Source of the DNA: Sphingobacterium hotanense
GTDB taxonomy: Bacteria > Bacteroidota > Bacteroidia > Sphingobacteriales > Sphingobacteriaceae
Direction: 5' to 3'
NCBI RefSeq assembly: GCF_008274825.1
Contig: NZ_CP030848.1
Location: 186,001-250,000 of the forward strand
DNA length: 64,000 bases
The position numbers and the translations under genes are program-made. The notes beneath the pieces were generated by a model, which was not told where the DNA came from, did no database searches, and saw only the letters and a program-made list of their open reading frames with translations. Shown here one piece after another: positions 17,180 to 25,414 of this stretch; positions within the stretch are counted from its first letter, which is position 1, and the number at the start of each line of letters is the position of its first letter.

Positions 17180-19120
17180 ATGGATATTAATTCGCTTAAA
17201 CGTCGCTTCCGTAAGGATAGCCCAAGATGGGTTATCCTATTAATCGATATGGTAATCGTTCTACTTTGTTACTATTTAACAAACTTTACGGTAAATAGTT
17301 TCAAGGGTCGGTTCGATGTTGAAATTATGGCGAAAAAGTCTTTATTTATTATGGGAGTTTACTGCTGTTCGTTTCTCTATTTTCGCACCTACCGCGGCAT
17401 AGTCCGACAAACAGGTTTAAGAGATGCATGGTGTATCCTTAAATCAGTGTCAGTCGCTTTCTTTATATTAATGTTGACTTCTTTCATAGTACGAAGCGGG
17501 TTTGATGACAAACAGGCTATTAGTGTGTTTTTTCGACCATCTTACGCTGTCGTCTTTACGCACGCATTTTTTATAACTGTTTGTCTAGTAGCCGCTCGTG
17601 TGTTTTATAGAACGGTGTACGAGAAATTTTTCTTTAGTGGAAGAGTGGTTGAAAGGGTAATGATATTTGGCGCAGGTAACATGGGGACACTTACCTTAAA
17701 CTTATTCAGAAATGAGATAAGAAGAAAAGTAAAAGTTGTAGCTTTTGCGGATGATAATCCGAATAGAATCGGAAAGATGATCAATGGATATAAGATTATT
17801 GATATGGAGAAATTAACTCCCGTCTTTGTTAAGAAAATACAAATCGACAGTATCATTATCGCGTTGGATGATAACAATAAAGAACGCCTATCCAAGATAT
17901 CTGCCAGGATAGAGCCTTTACCTGTTAAGCTTAAGATTATGCCTACTTCGGCAAAGCTATTGAGTGGCAAAGCGGCAACCAGACAATTGAGGACGTTGAA
18001 AATAGAGGACTTATTAGGTAGGGAAGCGATAAAATTGGAGAACCCTGTGGTTCATGAAATGATGCGTGATAAGGTAATTCTTGTTACGGGGGGCGCTGGG
18101 TCTATCGGATCTGAATTAGTACGTCAGATTGCTTTCACAGACTTCAAGCATCTGATCGTTGTGGATCAAGCGGAATCTGCGCTCTATGATATTCAACAAG
18201 AGTTAAGAAGCAGCTGTCAAAAGGATAATGTATTGTTCATGGTTGGAAACGTCAGGGATCGGCAGTTTATGGACTCTATATTTGAACAGTACAGACCACA
18301 AATTGTATTCCATGCTGCAGCATATAAGCATGTTCCATTGATGGAGCAGAACCCATACGAGTCAATTCTGACGAATGTTTGGGGGTCGAAAAATGTTGCA
18401 GACATGGCTGACAAATATGGCGTTGAGAAATTTGTGATGGTTTCGACTGACAAAGCGGTCAACCCAACAAATGTGATGGGAGCAACTAAGCGAATCGCTG
18501 AAATCTACGTCTCAGGACTAAATAGTAAGAGCCGCACTAACTATATTGTTACTCGTTTTGGGAATGTTCTAGGGTCTAACGGATCCGTAATTCCTTTGTT
18601 TGAGAAGCAGCTAAAGAAAGGTGGACCTTTGACCGTAACCCATCAAGATATTACAAGGTACTTTATGACGATTCCTGAAGCTTGTCAACTCGTCCAAGAG
18701 GCAGCGGTAATGGGAAAGGGGGGAGAGATCTATGTGTTTGATATGGGCAAGCCGGTAAAAATTATTGATCTGGCAATTCGCATGATTCGACTTAAGGGCT
18801 ACAAATATCCGGAAGACATCAATATTGAAATTACAGGTCTTCGTCCTGGGGAAAAGATTTTTGAAGAATTGCTTGCAGATAATGAAAATACCAGCAAAAC
18901 TCACCATAATAAGATTATGATCGCACGCGTGAATACCGATGATGTCGATTCGAAAATACAAAAGATTGAGAATTTGTGTACACAGGTAGTCACACCTGCT
19001 GGGGATCATAACCCAATGTTGCTCGTCGAGCTTGTTAAAGAGATTGTTCCGGAATACATTTCCAAAAACTCCATCTTCTCCAAGTTGGATAATGTGGCTG
19101 AAGATATTGTCGCGAAATAG
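17180..19120 (+). CDS. Membrane-bound nucleotide-sugar 4,6-dehydratase (FlaA1/WbpM/PglF/CapD-like)
   Basis: A 646-residue protein of the long dehydratase type. Four N-terminal membrane helices (within residues 15-150) precede a first Rossmann-like domain (VMIFGAGNMGTL) and the catalytic SDR domain with VTGGAGSIGSELV near 300, VSTDKAVNPTNVMGATKR and TGLRPGEKIFEELL. These enzymes convert UDP-GlcNAc to UDP-4-keto-6-deoxy-GlcNAc. The product fits the WbpV-like reductase (11379) and the MraY/WecA-type transferase (12305). It stands apart from the main operon by 213 bp and probably has its own promoter. Confidence 0.92.
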   Translation: MDINSLKRRFRKDSPRWVILLIDMVIVLLCYYLTNFTVNSFKGRFDVEIMAKKSLFIMGVYCCSFLYFRTYRGIVRQTGLRDAWCILKSVSVAFFILMLTSFIVRSGFDDKQAISVFFRPSYAVVFTHAFFITVCLVAARVFYRTVYEKFFFSGRVVERVMIFGAGNMGTLTLNLFRNEIRRKVKVVAFADDNPNRIGKMINGYKIIDMEKLTPVFVKKIQIDSIIIALDDNNKERLSKISARIEPLPVKLKIMPTSAKLLSGKAATRQLRTLKIEDLLGREAIKLENPVVHEMMRDKVILVTGGAGSIGSELVRQIAFTDFKHLIVVDQAESALYDIQQELRSSCQKDNVLFMVGNVRDRQFMDSIFEQYRPQIVFHAAAYKHVPLMEQNPYESILTNVWGSKNVADMADKYGVEKFVMVSTDKAVNPTNVMGATKRIAEIYVSGLNSKSRTNYIVTRFGNVLGSNGSVIPLFEKQLKKGGPLTVTHQDITRYFMTIPEACQLVQEAAVMGKGGEIYVFDMGKPVKIIDLAIRMIRLKGYKYPEDINIEITGLRPGEKIFEELLADNENTSKTHHNKIMIARVNTDDVDSKIQKIENLCTQVVTPAGDHNPMLLVELVKEIVPEYISKNSIFSKLDNVAEDIVAK

Positions 19121-19185
19121 ACTGAAAAATTAGCGTCTTTTAACCTTTCATTTCCCTTCAGGAGCGTTATCTTTGTCTAACAACG

Positions 19186-21177
19186 ATGATCAAGAAAGAG
19201 ACAATAGAAAAGGTTTTAGACGCTGCTCGTATTGAGGAGGTAGTAGGGGATTTTGTCGATTTAAAGAAAAGAGGAACTTCCTTAATTGGGAATTGTCCAT
19301 TTCATAATGAAAAGACACCATCGTTCCATGTATCGGTAAATAAAGGGATCTATAAATGCTTCGGATGTGGGGCGGGTGGAGATTCGTTAAAATTTGTGAT
19401 GGAGCATGAAAAGTATGCCTATCCTGAAGCAATCCGCTACCTTGCTAATAAGTATAATATCCCTATTGAAGAGGTCGAACGCTCGCCAGCTCAAATGGCA
19501 GCGCAAGATAAACGAGAAAGTCTCTATGTCATCAATCAATGGGCATCAAAATTCTTCAAGCACTCCTTATGGGAAACAGAGATTGGTCAGTCAATTGGAC
19601 TGAGCTATTTCCGTGAAAGGGGCTATCGAGAGGACATCATCAAGAAGTTCGATCTTGGGTATTCTCCCGAAGCATGGACTTCTTTAGTCGATGAGGCTGC
19701 AAAGGACGGCTTTGCCAAAGAATATCTGACAGAGTTAGGCTTAGCTGTTCAGCGAGACGATAAGTCTTTATATGACCGCTTTCGGGGTCGGGTTATCTTT
19801 CCTATTCATAATCTTACTGGCCGGGTTATCGGATTTGGCGGTAGAACTCTAAAGAAGGATAAGACTGTTCCTAAATATGTCAATTCTCCGGAAAGTGAAA
19901 TTTATCATAAGTCCAATGTCCTCTATGGCCTTCATCTAGCGAAGAAGGCAATTCTAGAAAACGATGTATGTTTTTTGGTAGAGGGTTACGCCGATGTGCT
20001 CTCCTGTCATCAGGCAGGGGTCGAACATGTTGTTTCATCTTCAGGAACTTCGTTGACCACTGGCCAGATAAAACTGATTTCTCGTTATACAAAGCAGGTC
20101 GTTATCCTTTATGATGGCGATGAAGCCGGCATTAAAGCCTCATTGAGAGGAACAGACATGCTTCTAGAGGAAGGCTTGAATGTAAAAGTGTTGCTTTTCC
20201 CTGATGGAAATGATCCGGACTCCTATATTCAGAAGTATGGTGCTAGCGAATTCCGCTCTTACGTAGAGAAAAATCAGGAAGACTTTGTTTTCTACAAGAC
20301 CAATATTCTTCTTCGTGATGCCAAAGAGGATCCCATTAAGCGTGCGGAGGTTATTCGTGAGGTCGTTGAAAGCATCGCTCTCATCCCTGATGAAATTAAA
20401 GTTTCCGTCTACATCCGTCAGTGTAGCTCGTTGTTAGATATCGAGGAACGCGTGCTGCTTTCCGAACTCAATAAAATTCGATTAGCTAAGGCCCGTTCCA
20501 AGGAGAAAAAAGAAGCTCAGACACAGCAGAATCAAGCTGCTGCGGCCATAAATATGCCGCCCGGTGGCGAGGAATGGTATCCGGCGGAGATGCTTGCAGC
20601 AATGGGGGCGGAGTCGCCTTCAACAGAGGCAGTACAAGTAGAGTCAGCAGAGCTTCGTTTAGAAAAAGAGTTAGTTCGAATTTTACTGAACTACGGTAGA
20701 GAACTCGTGCATTGGGAAGGAGATGGTGATGTTCCGGTTGCTCCTTATTTGTTGGCTAGTCTGGATGATATCGAAATTGTGGATAAAACCTGCAAGTTGA
20801 TTGTAGATGAGTTCGCCAAGCAAGCTGAAAACTTTCAAGTGCCTGAAGCAAAGATTTTTTTCTCTCATGAAAACCCTGAGGTTTCAACTTTAGCGGTAGA
20901 TTCGGTAGTCAATAAATACGAATTAAGTCCTAGTTGGAACGACGACAAACGTAAGATTTTTGTTCCCGAAGAGCTCGATCAGTTGAAGACGCTGGTCGTC
21001 CAAGTCATTTACCGGATCAAGAAGAATAAGATCGAGGTGCAGATGCAGTCGATTCGCGAAGAACTAAAACAGACAACTGATGATGCAGACCTTCAATTTC
21101 TCTTGGCAAAATATCAAAAGCTCAAAGAGGGTGAACAGATGCTGGGATCGCTGCTTGGTAATATCGTCGTAAAGTAA
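19186..21177 (+). CDS. dnaG: DNA primase DnaG
   Basis: A 663-residue primase that makes RNA primers at the replication fork. The N-terminal CHC2 zinc finger is complete (C37, H40, C58, C61 in CPFHNEKTPSFH and KCFGCGAGGD). The RNA-polymerase domain has RFRGRVIFPIHNLTGRVIGFGGR, and the Toprim part begins near residue 262 (LVEGYADVLSCHQAG) with YDGDEAGIKA. A C-terminal helicase-binding region follows a low-complexity linker. It is a housekeeping gene and probably marks the end of the variable polysaccharide locus. Confidence 0.97.
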   Translation: MIKKETIEKVLDAARIEEVVGDFVDLKKRGTSLIGNCPFHNEKTPSFHVSVNKGIYKCFGCGAGGDSLKFVMEHEKYAYPEAIRYLANKYNIPIEEVERSPAQMAAQDKRESLYVINQWASKFFKHSLWETEIGQSIGLSYFRERGYREDIIKKFDLGYSPEAWTSLVDEAAKDGFAKEYLTELGLAVQRDDKSLYDRFRGRVIFPIHNLTGRVIGFGGRTLKKDKTVPKYVNSPESEIYHKSNVLYGLHLAKKAILENDVCFLVEGYADVLSCHQAGVEHVVSSSGTSLTTGQIKLISRYTKQVVILYDGDEAGIKASLRGTDMLLEEGLNVKVLLFPDGNDPDSYIQKYGASEFRSYVEKNQEDFVFYKTNILLRDAKEDPIKRAEVIREVVESIALIPDEIKVSVYIRQCSSLLDIEERVLLSELNKIRLAKARSKEKKEAQTQQNQAAAAINMPPGGEEWYPAEMLAAMGAESPSTEAVQVESAELRLEKELVRILLNYGRELVHWEGDGDVPVAPYLLASLDDIEIVDKTCKLIVDEFAKQAENFQVPEAKIFFSHENPEVSTLAVDSVVNKYELSPSWNDDKRKIFVPEELDQLKTLVVQVIYRIKKNKIEVQMQSIREELKQTTDDADLQFLLAKYQKLKEGEQMLGSLLGNIVVK

Positions 21178-21506
21178 TCAGTCGCTATACGTGGATAGGC
21201 GAACAGGTGTAGACCTGTGCGGCGGCATACTGGAACATCGACCGATTTGAAATTCGCGAACTGCGTCGAAAGTTTGCGGTTGGATGTACCCATGAATAGA
21301 CAGGATGCTCATGCTTGATACGCGTTAAAGTTAATATCCGAAAAAAAACCCATATACGGATACGTAAATCTTTAAGCGAAAGGCGAAGCATTATGGTGGA
21401 GCTCGAGAACCAATATCCTAGTAGAATGAACTCGGATGGATTTATTTGACTGCCTTCATTGTTAAGAAATTAACGTATATTATAGACGCATTTTGGAATT
21501 ATTAAT
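21178..21506. other. Intergenic stretch, no gene recognised
   Basis: About 330 bp between dnaG and the cyclotransferase gene. A short dyad (ATCCG...CGGAT near 21336-21361) is visible but no convincing coding frame, RNA gene or terminator. The AT-rich 3' part (21450-21500) probably holds the promoter of the next gene. Confidence 0.4.
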
Positions 21507-22556
21507 ATGAAACAAAAACTGAAATACTTAGGAGTTGTACTTGCGCTGCCCTTTCTATTCTTTTACAGCTGTAAAACGCAAAAAGGTAAATTTGAGTTTG
21601 TGAATCCCATATCGGGGACAAAGGTCTTGAAGGGTGAAAAATTGCAACTCAAGCTAAACTTCAATGATGCGGCGATAGACTCGGTCGTTTATTCTGTTGA
21701 CGGAGATGTTTTTGATCGAAAAACTGATACGACAACCGTCGCATTCGATACAGATAAGCATGGTTATGGAAATAAGCGTTTAAGCGCTAAAATCTATTCG
21801 CAAGGGAAAGAGGATGTCGCCTACAGTGATCTGTTAGTGGTTCCTCCTGCCCCTAAAGCATACGCATTTGAAGTCGTTAATACCTACCCCCATGATTCTA
21901 CGGCATTTACCCAAGGATTGTATTATGACAACGGGATTCTCTATGAATCTACCGGGAAAGAGGATAGAACTTCGCTGCGTAAGGTGGAGCTAAAAACCGG
22001 TAAGATTCTCCAAAAGATGGAAGGGGATGGAACTTTCTTTGGTGAAGGTATGACCGTTGTGGGCGATAAAATCTACTTTTTGACTTGGTTAAACAAAAAA
22101 GGATTTATTTACGACAAAGCAAGTTTGAAATTGTTGAAATCATTTGAGTATGGTAAAAGCCAAGAAGGTTGGGGATTGACTTACGACGGAAAACAGTTTA
22201 TTAAATCGGATGGTTCAGCTAACGTTTATTTCCTTGATCCGGTTAGCTTACAAGAAACAGGGTCCCTTCAAATATTCGACGATAACGGTCCGGTCGATCG
22301 CATTAATGAACTGGAGTATGTTGATGGAAAGATTTATGCAAACATTTACGACCAGTCAAAAGATGAGGTGGTTATTATCGACCCGGTGACGGGCGTTGTT
22401 GAAGGGAGAATCAATTTTGTTGGGTTATACGATGGGGTAAGAAAGTCTGCTGATAATGAGATGAATGGTATAGCTTATAAACGAGACACGAATACGCTCC
22501 TGGTGACCGGTAAGGACTGGACAAAATTGTTTGAGGTGCGCTTAAGTGAGCGTTAA
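21507..22556 (+). CDS. Glutaminyl-peptide cyclotransferase (plant/bacterial beta-propeller type), lipoprotein
   Basis: A 349-residue protein with a lipoprotein signal (FLFFYSC, C22). A short N-terminal beta domain (VNPISGTKVLKGEKLQLK) precedes a five-bladed propeller typical of the QC family (YPHDSTAFTQGLYYDNGILYESTG, EGWGLTYDG, INELEYVDGKIYANIYD). These enzymes convert N-terminal Gln of peptides or proteins to pyroglutamate, in the periplasm. The N-terminal extra domain is usual in Bacteroidota members. It stands alone between dnaG and the convergent acyltransferase. Confidence 0.9.
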   Translation: MKQKLKYLGVVLALPFLFFYSCKTQKGKFEFVNPISGTKVLKGEKLQLKLNFNDAAIDSVVYSVDGDVFDRKTDTTTVAFDTDKHGYGNKRLSAKIYSQGKEDVAYSDLLVVPPAPKAYAFEVVNTYPHDSTAFTQGLYYDNGILYESTGKEDRTSLRKVELKTGKILQKMEGDGTFFGEGMTVVGDKIYFLTWLNKKGFIYDKASLKLLKSFEYGKSQEGWGLTYDGKQFIKSDGSANVYFLDPVSLQETGSLQIFDDNGPVDRINELEYVDGKIYANIYDQSKDEVVIIDPVTGVVEGRINFVGLYDGVRKSADNEMNGIAYKRDTNTLLVTGKDWTKLFEVRLSER

Positions 22557-22823
22557 CGCCCGAATGAGGTTTTTCATATTTATTTGGTCTAGGCCGGGTG
22601 TATCAGACAGCGAGAGTTTCGGTTCATTTTACTTTATAATTTGTCGTCTGGTGAAATCCAGATTACATTCTTTATTTTTTTAACAAACTTTAACACCGTT
22701 TTATTACGCTCGTTTCGAGTGTAAAGCGCTAATCCTTTGTGTTTTATCATTTTTTATCAGTGATAGTGTCAGGTTTTCGCTACAATTGTGATCTCTATTA
22801 TTTTTTTATCATAAGTATCTGTT
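22557..22823. other. AT-rich intergenic region before the small-RNA candidate
   Basis: No coding frame is convincing here. The stretch is T-rich and leads to a promoter-like box at 22824. A GATAGTG/CACTATC-type dyad was looked for and not found. Confidence 0.35.
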
Positions 22824-22831
22824 TATACTTG
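22824..22831 (+). promoter_or_regulatory. Promoter -7-like box TATACTTG
   Basis: TATACTTGCAGTTCA here is nearly identical to TATATTTGCAGTTCA at 47360-47374, and differs from the Bacteroidota -7 consensus TAnnTTTG at one base. A clear TTG -33 box was not found at the expected spacing. It would start a transcript near 22836. Confidence 0.4.
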
Positions 22832-22834
22832 CAG

Positions 22835-22908
22835 TTCAACTTTTTAAGTTGAATAATACACTTTTGGTTAAGTGGCCCTTCTTGCTAGGTCAAGGAGGGT
22901 TTTTTTTG
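22835..22908 (+). ncRNA. Candidate small RNA ending in a strong terminator
   Basis: Downstream of the TATACTTG box lies an 8-bp hairpin (TTCAACTT / AAGTTGAA, 22835-22853), then a short single-stranded part, then a terminator hairpin with eight Ts (22876-22907). The unit of about 70 nt has no coding frame and lies 280 bp from the upstream gene, so it is unlikely to be only that gene's 3' end. No known RNA family is recognised. Confidence 0.35.
22876..22908 (+). terminator. Rho-independent terminator, + strand
   Basis: Stem CCCTTCTTG / CAAGGAGGG (one G-U pair) with a 6-nt loop followed by T8. It ends 3 bp before the stop codon side of the convergent acyltransferase gene and protects that gene from read-through. 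Confidence 0.85.
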
Positions 22909-22910
22909 CT

Positions 22911-24776
22911 CTATGGCTCTGCTTCGAACAGCCTTTTTGCTAAAATAGAGGAAAGCATCTCGGTGCCATAAAGGGAATAATGGTTTGCATCGTACATAAA
23001 ATCTCCTCCTTCCGCAAATTCAAAATTTATGATTTCTATATAGTCGATGACCTTCAGGTCTTTGATGAATCGGTTAACATGGTGTGGGCCCGAAAGCTCA
23101 TACGTTTTCAATGGGCTATTCAAACGAGCGGCTTGCGCTGAAGCTATTGGGTATTCTACACTGTATTTCTTTGTCTGACCTAGATAGCTGACTGGAAGTT
23201 TCAAGGAATTAAAATAATCATGATTCGTTTTAAAAAACGTTTTCAGCTCCTGTGCGGTGTAATTGGTGTAATCTGCCATCAAGATGATTTTTTCGAATTG
23301 ATACTGATTTCTGGGTATAAACTCATCGAATAGATATCGCATTTTATCTCTGGGACCTACATAGTTTCCTGGAGCATTTTTTACAGGAAAGGTTTCGTCC
23401 ATGCTGATAATGACCAGATTGACGCCATGTTGCTGTGCTGCGCGCTTGAGTGAGTAGGAAAACATTCCCGCGTGGCAATCACCAATCAGAAGGTAGTTGC
23501 AGATCGAGTCCGACAAGCTTATCTGGGAGACTGTGCCAAGCGACTCGAAGGGTTCATGGTACTGTAAATGCGTCTTTGAGAAGCCATATTGGACGGGAGC
23601 TATTTGAGTTTTGTAATCGCGTAACGTTCGATAGGTATCCAACTGGCTTTCACTAAATATCAGATTTGGAATGCGTGGATGGGTGAACGTGAGCGTTCCC
23701 AAGGACATGATGATGGCAGGAATTAACAGCTTTTTTTCGCGGGTGATCGTTCTACGTTCAATAAGCTGATAACTAAAAATTGCCACACTCGAGCTAATAA
23801 AAATAATCATGAAAGACGTGGTCCAAGTCCGATCCATTCCTAAGTAGGTGGCGAGTACGATCAGCGGCCAATGCCATAAATAAAGACCATAGGAGTATTT
23901 TGCCAGATTAGCTATGAGCGGAAACCGATAGACCTGAAGATCGAATTCCATGAGGATGATAACGGATACACAGAGCAAGGGAAGGATTGTCGCTATGGAA
24001 GGCCAACCTTGAAGGTCCCGCGCTTCCAGCAGAAGGACTAAGGCAAAAAGCGAAATCCAACTCAGGATTGCTATCCACATCCGCTGAAATGATGACAGCT
24101 TTTGAAGCAGGGGTTGGCGAATAAAGAGTATGAGGGCGCCGCATAGAAATTCCCATAGGCGAGATGGAAATAGGTAAAACGTCGCCTTTTCATTTTTCGG
24201 GCCAAGCAAGATCATCCATAGGATGGAAATACACAGCAGTATGACTAAGCTCCATACAATAGACCGGGGATAGTTTTTACTTTTTTTAGCTAACAAAAAT
24301 AGCAACAAAGGATACAGGAGGTAGAATTGAACTTCGATGGAGAGTGACCAAGTGTGCAATAGAAAGTTCAGCTGTGCACTTGTCGAGAAATATCCGGAGG
24401 TGAAGTAATAATACATGTTCGAGAGGTAGCCAAGGCTCCAGAAAGCATTTTTTGCAAAGTCGACGATTTTGAGCGGAACGAGTAGCCATACGAGTATAGC
24501 AACAATACCGAGCATGAAAAGGAAGGCCGGCAGCAACCGGTGTGCTCTTCGCCAGTAGAATGCGATTATGTCAGATCGATCCTCGAGTCCGTTTCGCAGA
24601 AGTAGTTCGGTAATTAAATAACCTGAAAGCACAAAAAATATATCGACTCCGATAAATCCATTATTGAACCATGGAATCTGCAAGTGATAACCCAACACAA
24701 TGAAGATTGCAAATGCTCTTATCCCGTCAAGATCGGAACGTCGTTTCTTATCTGATGGGGAAAAAGAATATAACAT
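22911..24776 (-). CDS. OafA/YrhL-type acyltransferase with C-terminal SGNH-like domain
   Basis: A 621-residue protein. The N-terminal acyltransferase-3 domain has about ten membrane helices (DGIRAFAIFIVLGYH with the catalytic-type His, GFIGVDIFFVLSGYLI). The C-terminal periplasmic part is an SGNH-hydrolase-like domain. Its block I reads GDCHAG with Cys at residue 434 where GDSH is usual, and the last block is DANHYS (D596, H599). Such fusions O-acetylate surface glycans, which fits the nearby polysaccharide locus. It converges on the cyclotransferase gene. The Ser-to-Cys change may alter or keep nucleophilic activity. Confidence 0.9.
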   Translation of the reverse strand: MLYSFSPSDKKRRSDLDGIRAFAIFIVLGYHLQIPWFNNGFIGVDIFFVLSGYLITELLLRNGLEDRSDIIAFYWRRAHRLLPAFLFMLGIVAILVWLLVPLKIVDFAKNAFWSLGYLSNMYYYFTSGYFSTSAQLNFLLHTWSLSIEVQFYLLYPLLLFLLAKKSKNYPRSIVWSLVILLCISILWMILLGPKNEKATFYLFPSRLWEFLCGALILFIRQPLLQKLSSFQRMWIAILSWISLFALVLLLEARDLQGWPSIATILPLLCVSVIILMEFDLQVYRFPLIANLAKYSYGLYLWHWPLIVLATYLGMDRTWTTSFMIIFISSSVAIFSYQLIERRTITREKKLLIPAIIMSLGTLTFTHPRIPNLIFSESQLDTYRTLRDYKTQIAPVQYGFSKTHLQYHEPFESLGTVSQISLSDSICNYLLIGDCHAGMFSYSLKRAAQQHGVNLVIISMDETFPVKNAPGNYVGPRDKMRYLFDEFIPRNQYQFEKIILMADYTNYTAQELKTFFKTNHDYFNSLKLPVSYLGQTKKYSVEYPIASAQAARLNSPLKTYELSGPHHVNRFIKDLKVIDYIEIINFEFAEGGDFMYDANHYSLYGTEMLSSILAKRLFEAEP

Positions 24777-25238
24777 AGGTTCAATTTAGCCTGTGATTAA
24801 ATCATATAATGTATAAGTAATGCATGTGCGATTGTTTTCCGTTATTTTGCAGATTTTAAATGTGCAAGGTTGTTTCTCAAAATGATTAATCGCCCAAAAA
24901 AAGGTTCTCACGACTGTTTAAATATTGGTTGCATGGTAAACTATTCTAATATGATTAAATATTAATTAGTATAGGGTAAACACACGTGGTTATCCAACTA
25001 CAAATTAAAAAAAAACTTGTCTTTTTGGAAAATTTTCCCTAAGATTGTTGTTTAAAGTTATAAAAGCGAAAAAATAGCTGAACCTTATTAACAATTTGCC
25101 TGTATTCATCAGCGGATTTTCATCTGAAGACTGGTGAGCACGATGTTAGGGCAGAAATTAACTACGTTAACCAACTCAGAAAAAAATCAATTTCAATGTA
25201 AAAGGCAATAAAAAATTTTTAACCAAAAGTGTATTATA
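24777..25238. other. Intergenic region between divergent acyltransferase and peptide genes
   Basis: About 460 bp, AT-rich, without a convincing coding frame. It must hold promoters for both flanking genes. No consensus TAnnTTTG box could be placed with confidence. Confidence 0.4.
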
Positions 25239-25394
25239 ATGAAAAACAACGTAAAAAAAGTGTACGAGGCACCTGCCATGCAGGTGTATATCGTAGAACT
25301 TGAGCAGGGCATTGCTGCGGCATCTGGCAATGCGTCAGAAACGCTTAGTGACTGGACAGATGGTACTGGTGGAAATTCAAATGGAGACTTTTAA
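25239..25394 (+). CDS. 51-residue leader-type peptide, candidate RiPP precursor
   Basis: A short frame of 51 residues, ATG to TAA. The basic N-terminus (MKNNVKKVYEAPAMQVYIVE) is followed by LEQGIAAASGN and a Ser/Gly/Asp/Asn-rich tail ending SNGDF. Y9-x-x-P12-x-M14 resembles the YxxPxL leader motif that PqqD-like RRE proteins bind in lasso-peptide precursors, and a PqqD-like gene lies 1.9 kb downstream. Ser47, four from the end, could be a kinase target. However, short KxYxxP peptides are common in Bacteroidota near other surface genes, so the role is inferred. It ends 20 bp before the fimbrillin-like gene. Confidence 0.6.
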   Translation: MKNNVKKVYEAPAMQVYIVELEQGIAAASGNASETLSDWTDGTGGNSNGDF

Positions 25395-25414
25395 CAAGGA
25401 ACAATCTTTGACTT

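Noticed and set aside
18611-19009. - strand frame of 132 residues
   Set aside because: Antisense shadow of the FlaA1-like dehydratase, whose motifs are all on the + strand.
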